From NCBI RefSeq assembly GCF_901709675.1, contig NC_051092.1, positions 5,832,491 to 5,896,490 of the forward strand: a DNA stretch of 64,000 nt, in the 5' to 3' direction. Source of the stretch: Syngnathus acus (taxonomy: Eukaryota; Chordata; Actinopteri; Syngnathiformes; Syngnathidae). The notes under the pieces were generated by a model. The model did no database searches. It was not told the origin of the DNA and saw nothing but the letters and a program-made list of their open reading frames with translations. A program made the position numbers and the translations under genes. Below, piece after piece: positions 44,773 through 57,163 of this stretch (the stretch's first letter is position 1; every line of letters starts with the position of its first letter).

Positions 44773-46230
44773 TTTTCTGTGCTAATTGCTCAGAAACAGG
44801 AACGCTCGTAACTAAAACTTCCACTGTATATATTGGAATAACTGATGCATTTATAGCATTTATTGAAATTGTCATGCGATAACATCATCCATGTTACAAC
44901 ATCGTACAATTACAGTTGGTGACCCTGTCAAGTTAGTCATGATCCAAACATCAAGCGATTGTGTTCTCCAACCGGGAGTGCTGGAATGAAACAACATGCT
45001 GTTCGCCCAGGCCACACTAGCTGACCTTGATAGATTAGAGTCAGAGAGGCTTTTCTGTCTGACACATAGCAATGATAAGCCCGTCTACGCGAAATAGTTT
45101 TCCTCTGTCAGAATGATGGTTTCAGTCTGGGAGTGGACAACGTTGTTGTTGTGTGTGTACATGTGCATCTTCTACCAAATCTTTCCATTTGTGCCCCCAA
45201 GTAGGCATCTTCTGTTCCACCTTAATAGGTCAGCTCTTTTTTTCCTCTTGCACAGAATCTACTTTGCACATATGCAAACATTTCTCTGCAACAGATCCCT
45301 GTACATTACCTCACCATGGATAAAGAAAATCGGATTCAAGTTACTTTTGATACAAATCCACGTCTTGCGTTTGTGTCCCATGTGTCTCAGTCCGCAAAGG
45401 ACAGGGAATAGACATCTGAAAAGGAAAGAAAATAGAAAGCATGAAAAATGATAAAAAGTGTAGATAAGCCAGGGACTGGGTGGTGTAGGAGTTGATATCA
45501 ATGTTATCTATCTGTCTTTTTTCACTCAGCAAACCCTTTTGTTGTTTTTAGGCCTTATCTCATTGCACCAAAATGCCAAGAACAAAAAGAGTCGCGAGAA
45601 AAAAAAATCGGTGTGGATTATTCATGTAGTTAGGAAATTAGGAACAACGCAGAGAGGTGTTTGTCATTCTCTGGCAAGTTTTGGTCATTTTTTAAAATAA
45701 TTATATTGTTGTTTTTTTTTTTTTAATGTACAATCTGCTATTGTTTTGTATTAGTAGAATGCACACAAGCGCACTCTGGTGGATGCAGATAAGCTCAGTC
45801 CCTAATCTATTGCTAATAGAGAGCCAAGAACCCATGATGGACAGGTTTTAGTTTCCCCAATGAAGGGCTGCAACGTCAGCGATGCATGAATGGGACACTT
45901 TGATTGCCCTGCTTTGTGGCACAGAGACATCAGATGGCGTCTCAACTGAAGACACGGCGACAGGCAGGTCAACAGCTTGACCTCACTTTACATCTGAATC
46001 ACTAATTGTGTCGGTGCTTAACACAATACCTATGAAGTCCCAGCTGACCAGCATCTTTTTTGCTCATGAATGTTAGGTTGACCTATTAAAAGTAATCACT
46101 AAGTTCCAATGATGCAAAATAGCGGTACGGAAGTGCAACATTTTCTTTTTTACCCAAAACCTCATATTTTTTAATAATACAGTACTTATTATACATGTTG
46201 TCTCCTTTTTACTAATTTAGATGCCAAGGA

Positions 46231-46500
46231 CTTAAAGAGAAAGTCACCCCAAAAAATGTCTTTACACCACTATGTTGTGTGGGCCTCCAATAGTCTAAAC
46301 ACAGCAATCTGATTGATGTAGAATTGAGTTAAGCAGCAAAATTCACCCATTTTTATTCATCTCGAGGGGGCGGGGGGGGGGGATTTCGCCACTTGCTATC
46401 GACTGAAAATCACAGTTGCCAGTTCACAACCAATCGTAGCTTCAGAAAACTGTTGAGCCGTGATTGGTTGGAGTTGTAAATGGCCATCGGCTCGTAAACA
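46231..46500. mobile_element. Palindromic MITE family, copy 3
   Basis: CTTAAAGAGAAAGTCACCCC, GCCACTTGCTATCGACTGAA, CACAGTTGCCAG and the AACCAATCGTAGCTT / GAGCCGTGATTGGTTG hairpin match copy 2. The right inverted end is missing. A G-rich run (GGGGGCGGGGGGGGGG) has expanded at 46363-46382. Confidence 0.65.
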
Positions 46501-47449
46501 CGTAGAGGAACTTAGTTGCAAACAACATGTAGCAAAACATGGAGCTTTAGAGCAGAGAAACAGATGACTGCCACGAATTGGAGTTATCCTCCGAAGATGA
46601 CGCCATTGTTCGATGTCACTCAACGTCGGTTGTGTGGCGTTGGTTTGGATATCTTCGAAGTGACGCGGAGTAAATTAGGCCGGTGTGCGAGGTATGTTGG
46701 CGGTCAGTGCCCACAAAAAGCGGCAATACAGCAAATCTATTTAATGATGATGAATTTATTCGTTTCAAACAGGCAAACCACACATAACCAATCAAATGCA
46801 GACACATACATTCAAAAGCACAAGCAAGGAGAAAGTCATTAAAACTAGGACTCTATGCAAACAGAAAACAATCCACTGTACCAAATAGGTGGAGCCTACC
46901 TGTTTGAAAAGGAATGGGAAGAAGTAAAATTTATTTAATCCCACCCCCTATCAAATGTAATAATTTCAAGAAGTACCAGCCTGGTGATTATACGGAAGGC
47001 ATGAAAATCCAACCAGTCTTCACAGTTAGCCGGGGCCTCCAGCACACTCCTAAGCACACCAGAAATAATTTTTACATCTGTTTAAATTTTTTTTCCCCAT
47101 TTTCCCCAAATGGGTAATTTGTGTATTTTGGATCCTGCAGCCTTTTTTTACGCAAAGATGATGGATGATAGTATGAATCTCATTCTATGACCCTTGGGCA
47201 GTATTTGCATACTATCCTCAAATGCTAGAGCTGTCGCAATTTCATTTAGCTATCGCTTCCATTTGGACCTGGCCTGAAGCTATTCACCAAAAGTCATTAC
47301 TTATTTGCATGGGCATTTATGTATATCTTATGCAATCATGTTTGGCACACACCTATGTGAATAGTCTTTAAAAACACAGAGAAAGACAATATAACTAGAA
47401 AGAATAATGAATTGGGAAAGAAAGAATTGCTTTCTTCTCTCACACCAGT

Positions 47450-47720
47450 GTGACCCTTTACCCCCGACTATGTTCCGCTCACCTCTCCTTCGGTCACCAC
47501 ACTATTGTCTGCGTATTAGTATTAACGGCGGCAGTGTTCCCCGAAGTTAAACAATCTGCTGTAATCTATCAGTTCATTATCAGCACTATCTGAAAGCTAA
47601 GAAAGCTGGGCCGGGGCTGTGGCGCCGCTCTCTGGAGCTGATAAAATTTCCAGAGTTCAGCGATGATGAATGCTAAGAAACTACACCCTCATTGCCGATG
47701 ACGTCGACTTGGCAAAATAC
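47450..47720. promoter_or_regulatory. Candidate intronic enhancer with clustered GATA motifs (C)
   Basis: Repeat-free, GC-moderate block. Four GATA-type sites lie within 80 bases: CTATCAG 47566-47572, TTATCAG 47577-47583, CTATCTG 47586-47592 and TGATAAA 47639-47645, with a GGCGCCGC island between. The compositional change against AT-rich flanks suggests constraint; conservation was not tested. Confidence 0.4.
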
Positions 47721-49149
47721 AGCAGAAGGAAGGGGTGGACAGAGGCGAAAAATTGGACAAGAGAAGAAAAGAGTTACATTGATGACAGGAAGAAAGAGAG
47801 GCATCAAGTCACTAAATATGTTGTTTTTTGGCTTTCCGCTCTTATTGTTATTATAACTCATTTATCTTCACCTCTGTTGACCCATATGTTTGGTTAGCAC
47901 CCCAGTGTTATTTTAGAAACATGAAATTGCTAAATGCTAACAATAAAAAAAAAAGATCCCTACCAACCCTTGTTTCCTTTGGCTAGCCTGAACTGCTTCA
48001 AACTGAAGGTTGTCGTCATGAAAGTGGACGACTCCACAGTCTGTCCACATGAAGCCTCTATTCTGCTGCTAATTAAACTTGTAAGGCCTCAAAGTCCCAC
48101 AATTATGATGCAGGTGATAAAAGTGGTTAGAACAAATGATAAAACATTCAATAGTGGAATAATGATGAATCAACCAGTTAATACTGGCCCCTTCTATTTT
48201 CTGACATTGTAATCATAAACGCATGAGAGAAGTTTGATGTCACAACAGCTCTTAACAGCTGTTAGTCAGGAAGCATTTGTTTTGCTATAAAGGAATGCTC
48301 GATAATATTTAAAATTGTTCCGATATTTCTAGATCAGTAGGTGTCAACCAGAAGCCTGTTTTGGAAGGTGTGTGTTAAACATATACACCAAAAACTTGGG
48401 GTCCAAAATTTGGAAATCACGTGAACCCTGAAAGCGCGTTGTATAAAAAGTCAAGGAGACACATTTACTCGTATACGCAGTGGATGCAATGATTTCTGCA
48501 ATGACAGCGCTCAGAATCTGTGACATCACAGAAACGTGCTGGCTAGCACTTGCAGTTTGCAGGGCAAAGAGTGAGATGACATGTCACCATGAGTCAGGAG
48601 GGAGTCAAAAGGTTTAATAAGAGTAAGGTCGTGCTTCATTTCAAGGTAGCTAGATGTTGATGAAATAAAACTTTGTGGTACAAATGAACAGTTTATTGAA
48701 AAGGAATCTCTGAAAGCACCTCCAAATAAAATTTTGCTTAGGGCCCCAATTTTGTCAGGGTTAGCACTGATGCAAAAGGTCCTCCAGTAAATACACTTCA
48801 GAAGAGCTAATATTGAAAGCTAATGCAAAACATTTTTCGTTCTTGGTAAATGTTAAGCTGCAAAAGAAATGAAACACTCATCTATGTCTCCTCCAGAAAG
48901 AAATATATTTTATATCCTTTTGTTATTAGTCTTCTCTGTAGATACAATAACAAGACTGTACAGTTGTAGTCTGACTTTGCACTTGCAGCCCACACAAACA
49001 CACATGTGGAAAAAGGAAGAAAAAAAAAAAGAGTTCATGAGCATATAATAGAAGTTAATGCGTGGCAGGGCGCGGGCAGCTTTGTTCGCCAAAGTGTCAA
49101 GCTCTTAATAGAATCTGATAGATGTCTGTCTCCTCAGGCCTCTTGGGGA

Positions 49150-49186
49150 CTTTGTGTGTGTGTGTATGTGTGTGTGTGTGTGTGTT
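49150..49186. repeat. (GT)n microsatellite
   Basis: About 16 GT units with one TA interruption, followed by a GGGGGGTGG run. Confidence 0.9.
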
Positions 49187-50225
49187 GTCGGGGGGGTGGC
49201 ACTCATTATGCCAATAGTCACTCTTCCCCTTTACTCCCACCATTCCTTGTCTTACTGTTATTCTATGAAGGAATAATTTGTCAATAATTGGCCGTGTCGT
49301 TCTCGTCAAGACGGTTTGATAAAGTGCCATTACTTTTGGGTCCGGGCCATAGAGTATCTCCTAAAAACGAGGGAAGCGAGGAAAAGGCAGCATGTGGCAG
49401 CAGATCTGTGGCAGCGATAGGGCCATTAAGCGCTTTAGAAGTATTTTAGCTGAACCCACACAAAGCAGAAATAGATAAATAAATAATTAAAGCTGAAAAA
49501 AGTGGAACGTCAAACTGCCAGAGAAGTGATATAGACTTTAAGAAATCATTTGGGAGGGGGAAAGATAAAAGATTATCCCTCTTTTCTGCAAACATATTGC
49601 TTCCTCAGCCATTGCTGAAACCGATTTGCTTACTCAAGCATTTTATGCAGGCGTACTCTGAATGTGTGTGTGTCCCACACAAAGGCGTGCTAGGATCACA
49701 CGCCGTTTCTATAAAAAAAATGTATTCTCTGTGTTTGCGTGCATATGTGCTTGTTGGTGGGGTGTATATTGCTTGTGTGAATCTGATCTTGCCTCAGTCT
49801 ACATCACTCAGCATTGTATTTCATTCATTATCAACTACTCTACAAAAGACAGGGATTTTGCAGAAATATCCCAGAATGTTCATTATCTTTAAAATATCAC
49901 ACTGACGCACATTTGATCTGGTTGAAATCGTCCTCACCTAGCACATTTCTCAGACCCGGCTAACCCAAGGGGTGCAGCTTTATTCTGGGGCTCAGTTCAT
50001 ATCACTACGTTACACGTGTCGCCAAAATTGTTGTTGCTCGTCCATTAAAGAAAGAAAAACAACTGGCACTGAAATAGCTTGATTTTATTCAATTTAATAC
50101 AAATAAATAATGAGAATTAGGCATTGCTTTATATTTGTGGTCCAATCGAAGTCTGTCAAAAACTGCCTTGGACAAAAGTGATTGTATCCTTAACTTTATA
50201 TTTTGATGCACAACTTTTTGACGCT

Positions 50226-50345
50226 AGGCATGGGCGAGTACTGATACCAGGCACCGGTATCAGACCGATACCAGCCGTTTCAAGGCATCGAGTACTCCCG
50301 AAGACTGCCAATACCAGTCAGAATACTCGCTGGCGCCCTCCTCTT
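50226..50345. mobile_element. hAT-like 'GGTATC/GATACC' element end
   Basis: TAGGCATGGGCGAGTACTGATACCAG, ACCGGTATCAGACCGATACC and ATCGAGTACTCCCG are the palindromic GGTATC-rich terminus common to small hAT elements of fish. It may continue toward 50.63 kb; the other end was not found. Confidence 0.5.
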
Positions 50346-51712
50346 GTGACTGGTCTACCATCGGGAAGTAAATACCATACATGGATAGCAGAACATTTTG
50401 TGATTGCGTTCACGTCAGTCCTGTCAAATGTAGATGGATGTTTCGTAGGTTTGTATTAATGCTTAAATTGCATTAGCCGTCTGTTGATAACAACATGGAC
50501 CCTGTTTTGTAGACGATAGAAATGGGTGCGTCTTCATTTTTGTGGCGGCGCAGGGGTAGTTTAGCGTGCTTGTGAATTTGGTGGACTGCATTTTGCCTCA
50601 ATAAGCATTCTGGGATATTCAATTGCACGCCCCTAGAACATTTGTCAATTTGGTGATAAAGGTAAACTACATTTTAGTGCCGCAGATGGTGTAACATTTT
50701 TTTGTTGGATTCAAATGAGACACACTCCTTTTTGCATCTGAAAACATCGAGCTAATTCGCGTCGCTGAAAATATTAAGTTTTATCTCGTTTTTTTTTTTA
50801 CATTCTCCCAGTAGCTTTGTACGCTGTCAATCGTCATTTTGATCAATTCAAGTGTCATGATCATTGTTGCTTTATTGGTTATTTTTCCTATGTCCCTACA
50901 CGAAGGAAAGAACAATATACCTGTTGTGAAACATGGGGAAGGCTGAATCCACCTGTTCAGATAGAAAGTGCTGTCATAGGAAAGTATCTCCTTCATCTTG
51001 ATTTCATTCATTTGCGGGATCTCGCTGATAACATCCGACTGACCTTTTAGTCAACTGGTCATGCTTTGCATCCCCACTTGTGATGCCATGCATGTTGCCT
51101 AGGATTGGGAAAGTCCATGTTGTTAACATACCATACAAATACGAATTAAGTCAGAAGTTTTATGAACAGACGAGACAAGGTTTGAGCTAGTTAGCCACAG
51201 TGGCGAAAAAAAGTGGATCGAAAATTGAAGAATATTGTAGGATATTTAATACATCCAAATTCTTTTAATTTACCATTTGAACAGAACAATAATCCCAAAA
51301 ATGCATCAAAAATGGTTTTGGAATGGATAAAGACACTAACATTAAACATCTGGATATAATCCTGATCGTGGACAAATCGTAACAGCACAATCTATGGAAG
51401 AAAGTGTGTATTGTATGTTTGAGGTCGGAATTGCATTTCAAATATTGATTTTCTACTTGTGTTGGCAATAATTTGTGAAAATGAAACGGAGTTCCATCTG
51501 GAGGGGTCAAAAATACAATACTGGTTCATGGAGCAAATTTGAAGCTTCATTTCCCCATCACTAACAGTAATGAATGACTTCTGAATGGAATCAAATGGTT
51601 ATCTGATTTACTTTTCTGAACTAAAGATGTCAGAGCCTAACAAATGAATAATCCAATTTGATCAAAATGGTAAATAGAGAGAATTTACACTTTATAGTAG
51701 CATTTTTTTCTA

Positions 51713-51905
51713 CAGTTGAGGTGTCAAAATTAATTGATCATCTACAACTAAGCAACTAATTAGTTTTCATGAAATGTTTGTTATTTCACTACATATATGT
51801 AGTTGCGATTTTTCTTCAGTTGAGGTGTCAAAATTAATTGATTAGGTAATCTACAACTGAGCGACTAATTCATTTTCATCACATTTGTATTATTCCACCA
51901 TTAGT
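51713..51905. repeat. Imperfect tandem duplication, about 104 bp
   Basis: CAGTTGAGGTGTCAAAATTA at 51713 recurs at 51817, followed in both copies by ATTGAT, CTACAACT(A/G)AGC(A/G)ACTAATT and TTTTCAT. The second copy has a short insertion. It resembles the ATTAATTGAT termini of hAT-like elements. Confidence 0.75.
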
Positions 51906-52165
51906 TTGTATTCTTTTTCATTCATTAACAGGGTACCAACCTGTGTGTGTATATGTACGTACTAATACAAACTTCCGCTTAGTAGATTATGCTCCCAGTC
52001 TACGTTTATTAATCATATTTTACACTTGAATATATCTCACACAATCCTCACTGTGAAATTTTCCAAGAAAGGCCACTTGATCGCTGACATTCATCACAGA
52101 TTTCACCTTGTATCTCTTTTCAAGTTCCTTTAATCAAAAAAACAGGGCCAGCACTCTAAACCACA

Positions 52166-52167
<2 letters not shown>

Positions 52168-52196
<29 letters not shown>
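52168..52196. repeat. (GT)n microsatellite
   Basis: About 14 GT units; an inverted partner (AC)n lies 180 bases downstream. Confidence 0.9.
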
Positions 52197-52199
<3 letters not shown>

Positions 52200-52374
52200 A
52201 GTGAGGGTAAACCCGGCATCTTGCATTCATTATTCATCGATGTATAGCTCTGCCATGGTTGGATAAGCTGTTGGATTCCTACTAAATTTCCATTATTCAC
52301 TTCAAAAAGCCAAGCCACGTCAATCTCACGACTGATTGACACTGGCTGCCCCCTCCTTTCCTCAGTGCACATGT

Positions 52375-52377
<3 letters not shown>

Positions 52378-52419
<42 letters not shown>
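52378..52419. repeat. (AC)n microsatellite
   Basis: About 21 AC units, complementary to the GT tract at 52168-52196. Confidence 0.95.
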
Positions 52420-52422
<3 letters not shown>

Positions 52423-52429
52423 CTGTAAA

Positions 52430-52860
52430 GACAATTATTAATCATCCCATCGACTCCTCACATCTCTGGCATTATTTGCAGGTTCATCAGAGAAATAATA
52501 CAAAAGGAGTGCTTCTGTGCTTGGGTGAGGGTGTTTCTGGTTACCATGGTGACAAATGGAAAAGGTCAGGCATAGTTTATCTTATCAGTGATAGCGAATG
52601 GTTACTAATTACAGATAGGTACTACCGCCACTCGTTCCACTGGGCCTTGCCTTAAAACATTATCAGCAATCCACACCAGTGAGATATTAAAATAATGTCT
52701 TCCGTCATACTCTCTTGCCCCCCCCCACACACACACACACTGAACAAGGCGAGGCTCCATGGCCTCAAAAGACATTAGACTCGATAAAGTCCTGCAAAGA
52801 CTTGATGCTATCACAGATGTCAGCAGATGATGAGATACTGAGGTTACCATGAGTTAATCT
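52430..52860. promoter_or_regulatory. Candidate intronic enhancer with clustered GATA motifs (D)
   Basis: Sites: TTTATCTTATCAGTGATAG (52577-52594, three overlapping GATA cores), AGATAGG 52613-52619, inverted ATTATCAG near 52659 and CGATAAA 52782-52788. Apart from a short C/CA run at 52720-52740 the block is unique. Function is inferred. Confidence 0.4.
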
Positions 52861-53093
52861 AGTCAACAGTGTTTCATTTTAGAAGAGGAGGCACATGTTC
52901 AAAATCAGGAGAGGCTTAATCGACAAATAAAAGCGGGGTGGGTATCATACTTACGTACATGCCACCAACGCAAAGGTTAACTTACCAAAAAAATACATTG
53001 ATGGCAATGCAATATCCATAATCGGCTTTTATTTTGTTAGTTGGCCAGCATGGTGACGTGAGAGTTTGCTTGACTTGATTTCAGCTTGCCCTA

Positions 53094-53312
53094 TCCGTCC
53101 GTCCATCCATCCATCTATCTGAACCACTTATCCTCATGACGGTCATGGGAGTGCTAGAGCCTATCCCGGCTGACTTCGGGCGGATCTGGGCACAAGGCAC
53201 ATACGGTTTAGACAAACAACCAATCATTGTCACTATCACACCTACTGACAATTTGAAGTGGTCAATCGGCCTGTCATGCGCGTCTTTGGAAAGCCGAGGA
53301 AACATTTTGTGT
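53094..53312 (-). mobile_element. SINE fragment, minus strand, with tail
   Basis: The CCATCCATCCATCTATCTG tail is followed by ACCACTTATCCTCATGACGG, GCCTATCCCGGCTGACTTCGG, GACAAACAACCAATCA and TTTGAAGTGGTCAATCGGCC, the reverse complement of the SINE 3' half. Confidence 0.7.
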
Positions 53313-53739
53313 GCAAGTTCATTAGTGGTTTGGTCATGTGTTATGTGCATTTTTTTTTGAATGTCAGGTTGTAACAGAGGCAGACAAGGTTGGGAAATCA
53401 CAAACATATACAGCATGGAAAAAAACACTACATCAACAAAATTATCTTATTGAAGAACACTGCGTTTTTTTTTAAACGTGGGGCCAAAAGTAAAAATTTC
53501 TTTTTAAAATAGCCTTGTGTATGAGTGCCTTAAAATCAAAGTTGCAAGCATTAGTTGAAACTAAATACACAACCTGTCAGTCCTTTTTTTTTATATAACT
53601 TATCGAAGTTGGTTCATTGCACAGTATAGAAACCAACAAGGCACCCTAAGTGACTTTTAACATGGAAGAAACAGTTGTAACCTGTTGTATGTTTCTTATA
53701 TGCCCAAATGAAGAGAGGGAGTATTTCCCCGTGTGTCTG

Positions 53740-53763
53740 CCTGCCTGCCTGCCTGCCTGCCTG
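53740..53763. repeat. (CTGC)n short array
   Basis: Six CTGC units. Confidence 0.9.
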
Positions 53764-54118
53764 TGCTGTGTGAGTGATCTTGTCTCTGCACCCTTCCATT
53801 TATCATATTTGACATTTGGCTGTACTCCCCCTATCTAACCATCATCTGAGGAAAGCACATTTTTCCCATCAAAACCCTGTTGTGACTTTTGGCGTTGTAA
53901 AGGGGGTGAGCGAGAGGGGGCTGCTGATACTTCCTTTGGCAAGGCAGAAAGATATGTAGATGTAAGTGAGCGCATCTTTTCTTGGCTCTGCTCCCTTTTT
54001 ATGTGTGTGTTTCCTTTGTCCGTGTGCTAAAGTAATCCTTCATGACTTAGCTTTCATGGTCGTGTGTTATGTGTGTTTTTTCCATCTGCAGAGTAATTAT
54101 GGCTGTCTTTTGCGCACA

Positions 54119-54146
54119 AACACACACACACACACACACACACGCA
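54119..54146. repeat. (AC)n microsatellite
   Basis: About 13 AC units. Confidence 0.9.
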
Positions 54147-54433
54147 CACTTAGTAACGTGGATTATCAGGGCAACGAGGGCTCCACTGATGCCCTGCCTC
54201 TTGAAAATGCCTCCTTTCTTTGCTGCTGCCAGCCATGCAATAGGTTATATTTAACCAGCTATCTCCTTTACATCCCCTCTTCATGCTCCACAGGGCTATC
54301 ATCCCAACACTGCTGCCACCATCTCACTTTATTTTTATTTTTATTTTAAGCCTTGTGACAGGAGGCGGAGATAACGGCTGCAAAGCCAAGTGACTGTTGG
54401 CCCCCCCCCCCCCTCCCCACAAGCCCATCGCAT

Positions 54434-54468
54434 CTCATCTCATCTCTCTCTCTCTCTCTCTCTCTCTT
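54434..54468. repeat. (CT)n tract
   Basis: CATCTCATCTCATCT units run into about 13 CT units. Confidence 0.9.
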
Positions 54469-56329
54469 TTCTTTTACTTTGCTTATTTTGTATCCCCTTC
54501 TCTGTCTTTAGCAATATAACTTCAGATTTTCAAGAGGTCGCTCACATACTTTGGATGTTGCAGTAATGCATTTATAATTTACAGTGCAGCATGGGCATTA
54601 ACCAATAGGCATATTAAAAGTAGAGGATTATTAAATCATAAAAGCAGGTAATTATGTTCCAGCTCCTGACTGTCTTAACATTTTTGTATGTCTTTATAAT
54701 TGGTTTCCTTTCCAACGAAAAGAGGACCCATATCTCTGTCATGTCTTTATAATCTCAACGAATTTATCAAAATTAAGATGGTTCTCGTCAATAAATTTGA
54801 GCTTTGTCCCATCAAATGGAATTTTGAAAGACACGTTTTGATCGTTCATATTGAACATTCACAATGTAAAGTAAGTAGGAGTGAAAGTTAATGTCCTAAA
54901 TTATAACATTATTCTCTGAATATGTTTTTTTAAATATGTATGAAGATGGAAACTACCCATGAGTTTCATTTTAATTGTTTGAGAAATGAAAGGATTATTT
55001 TCTTTTTGAATTAGCCTTTAAACTCCACCACAGTGTTATTGAAATAAAACACAGGTTAGACTGAAATGTAGGCTTTTCTGGCACTGACCACCATTTAGGA
55101 ATTACTGTCAATTACAGTTGAGTTGGCATTTGGCAGCAGTTTGAAGCCCAAGTAAAGTGTTCTTCTGTGCTTTAGTAGGTTTTCTTATTTGGCAACATTA
55201 CATTTTATTTTAAAAATAAAAAAAAAAAAGCTGAAATATAGCATAGAAATGAAATCCACTCAATCCCACCACACTGTCAAAGTGAAACAACCCTCAGGGA
55301 AGATATTGTTACACTTTCCATGAATGTTTTTTTCCCTCTTTGTACGGGCTGTTGTTCCTTCCTCCCTCGGAGTTGTTTAGTCTCTGAAAGCAACAGAAAT
55401 GTGTGTGTGTGTCTGTGTTTGATCTGCCTGTGGAGCTTTAGAGTTAACACGAGTTTTCAGTTGACATTCCGATAAAGAGTAATTATGAAGGCCGCTGTCG
55501 TTTTGAGGATGAGCGAAAGAGTGTTACTTTGTCGAACAACCATCCGGTGTGATGAATACCTTCATCAAATATGTTGAGAGATAAGATGTTGGGCTAATCC
55601 AAATGATTAGTGTTACTTTTGAGCACTTCATTTGTCCTTATCGAATTGAATGTGTGCCCGTCACCACTTAAGGTTGCAGAAGCGGGTCAGCCTCTGGAAA
55701 CTCGTCGCAAATATGAAAAGTCATTGGACTATGAGTGTTCAGGCTGAATCATAGCATAATGGACATGCTAGTATGGACCATACATTTGTAACAATGGACT
55801 GTAATACGTAGTAGCCAATTTGCAGATCTCAGGGTAACCTTATTCATGTGTCTTATTGAAATAATAAACCCTCAACTAAAGGCCCCCTGGTATTTACATT
55901 TAGGTCTTCCTACCGTTGGTTCCTGTACTACTCTAAACGAGACATTGTCGTGAACATAATCATGCCACTGAATTGGTAAACTTGCCGTTCCAGACATGAT
56001 AATGTGTTTGGATCGGCAAGCTGGATACCCCAATGACCTTATTTCATCACACTGTGTGAAAATTCTCACCATTCTCCTCAAGGTCAAGAATCTTTGTAGC
56101 TAGAGGGAGAGACTGTGGAGTGAGGTGAGTCACACATGTGGTACTATTTTTTTTTTTTCTTAAGAAGGCTGGAAGTTATTTCACTGAATTCCATGCATTC
56201 TGTGCATTTGGAGAAATCATCCTCGTATCTTTCTACTGTGTATTAGCCTTGTTGCGGTGTTTCTGGGGGAACAGTGATGTGTGTGTGTGTTGGGGGTGTT
56301 AGATAGGAAGAGTGATTCAATAAGTAAGT

Positions 56330-56520
56330 AGACTCAACCCCTCCTTCTCTCATGGATCTTAGGATGGTGGGAAAGTTCAAATCTGCTGCTATTTTCCATC
56401 TTTTATCAGCGGAGCTTATCAGCTGGCTTTCTCGTCTGCATGCCTGGCTTCAATAGTCCAGGGTCTTAGCTCAGGCTGCATGGTAACTGCTCTTTATCAC
56501 TCTTATTGAAAACTCCACCC
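56330..56520. promoter_or_regulatory. Candidate intronic enhancer with paired GATA motifs (E)
   Basis: TTTTATCAGCGGAGCTTATCAGC contains two direct ATCAG-type GATA sites 13 bases apart (56402-56408 and 56415-56421), and a third, TTTATCA, lies at 56493-56499. The surrounding sequence is unique and less AT-rich than its flanks. Function is inferred. Confidence 0.35.
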
Positions 56521-56989
56521 CTTCCTTTTGCGATTTCAAACAACACCTGTTTTTAACCTCTGTTCTCAAAATTTGCTATCTCGGTTACATCATAAATGCA
56601 CAGGAAATTGATTTGATTAGCTATTCTGCCACATTAAATATCAAAATACCACATTGCATCCAGGCCCTTCCTTCATGTGACTGGTGGAGCCATTAGGCAG
56701 GAAACCCAAACAACATAACTACAGACCTTTTAAGCATTGATGCTGCTTTTCGTTTTCGACAAAATGGAAACAAAAACCAAACTTTTGGACCTGAGCCAAC
56801 CCAGACTTGCTAATGACACATACAGCACTGTATGTTTATTTGCTCTAAATACTTTGTGAATTGACCACGTGCATGGCATCACATTAAGCATCTCCGGTCT
56901 TTCTGTTGTTTCAAAGCTACTGGGAAATTATCTAGTAAAAACATGGCCTCATGCTTTAAATTTGTGTTGATGTGGGTTGCGTAATAGCT

Positions 56990-57163
56990 AGAGGTGGGGG
57001 ACTCAAGTTATACATTATGTCTTGACTCGAGTTGGATTCAAGTTGCCATCTTTTGGACTTGCAACTTGCTGGCAAAAATTTTGGGAACGACTCAATTTGA
57101 CGTCGACTATAAGCATGGCTTGACAAGTCATGTTCGTAGTTTGGAATCCGAGCCCCACCTCCG
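56990..57163. mobile_element. AGAGGTGGG...AAGTC MITE, copy 2
   Basis: The left end AGAGGTGGGGGACTCAAG and right end GAGCCCCACCTCCG are inverted. The interior repeats GACTCGAGT, TTGGACTTGCAACTTG and TTGACAAGTCA words. Same family as 40876-41082. Confidence 0.65.
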
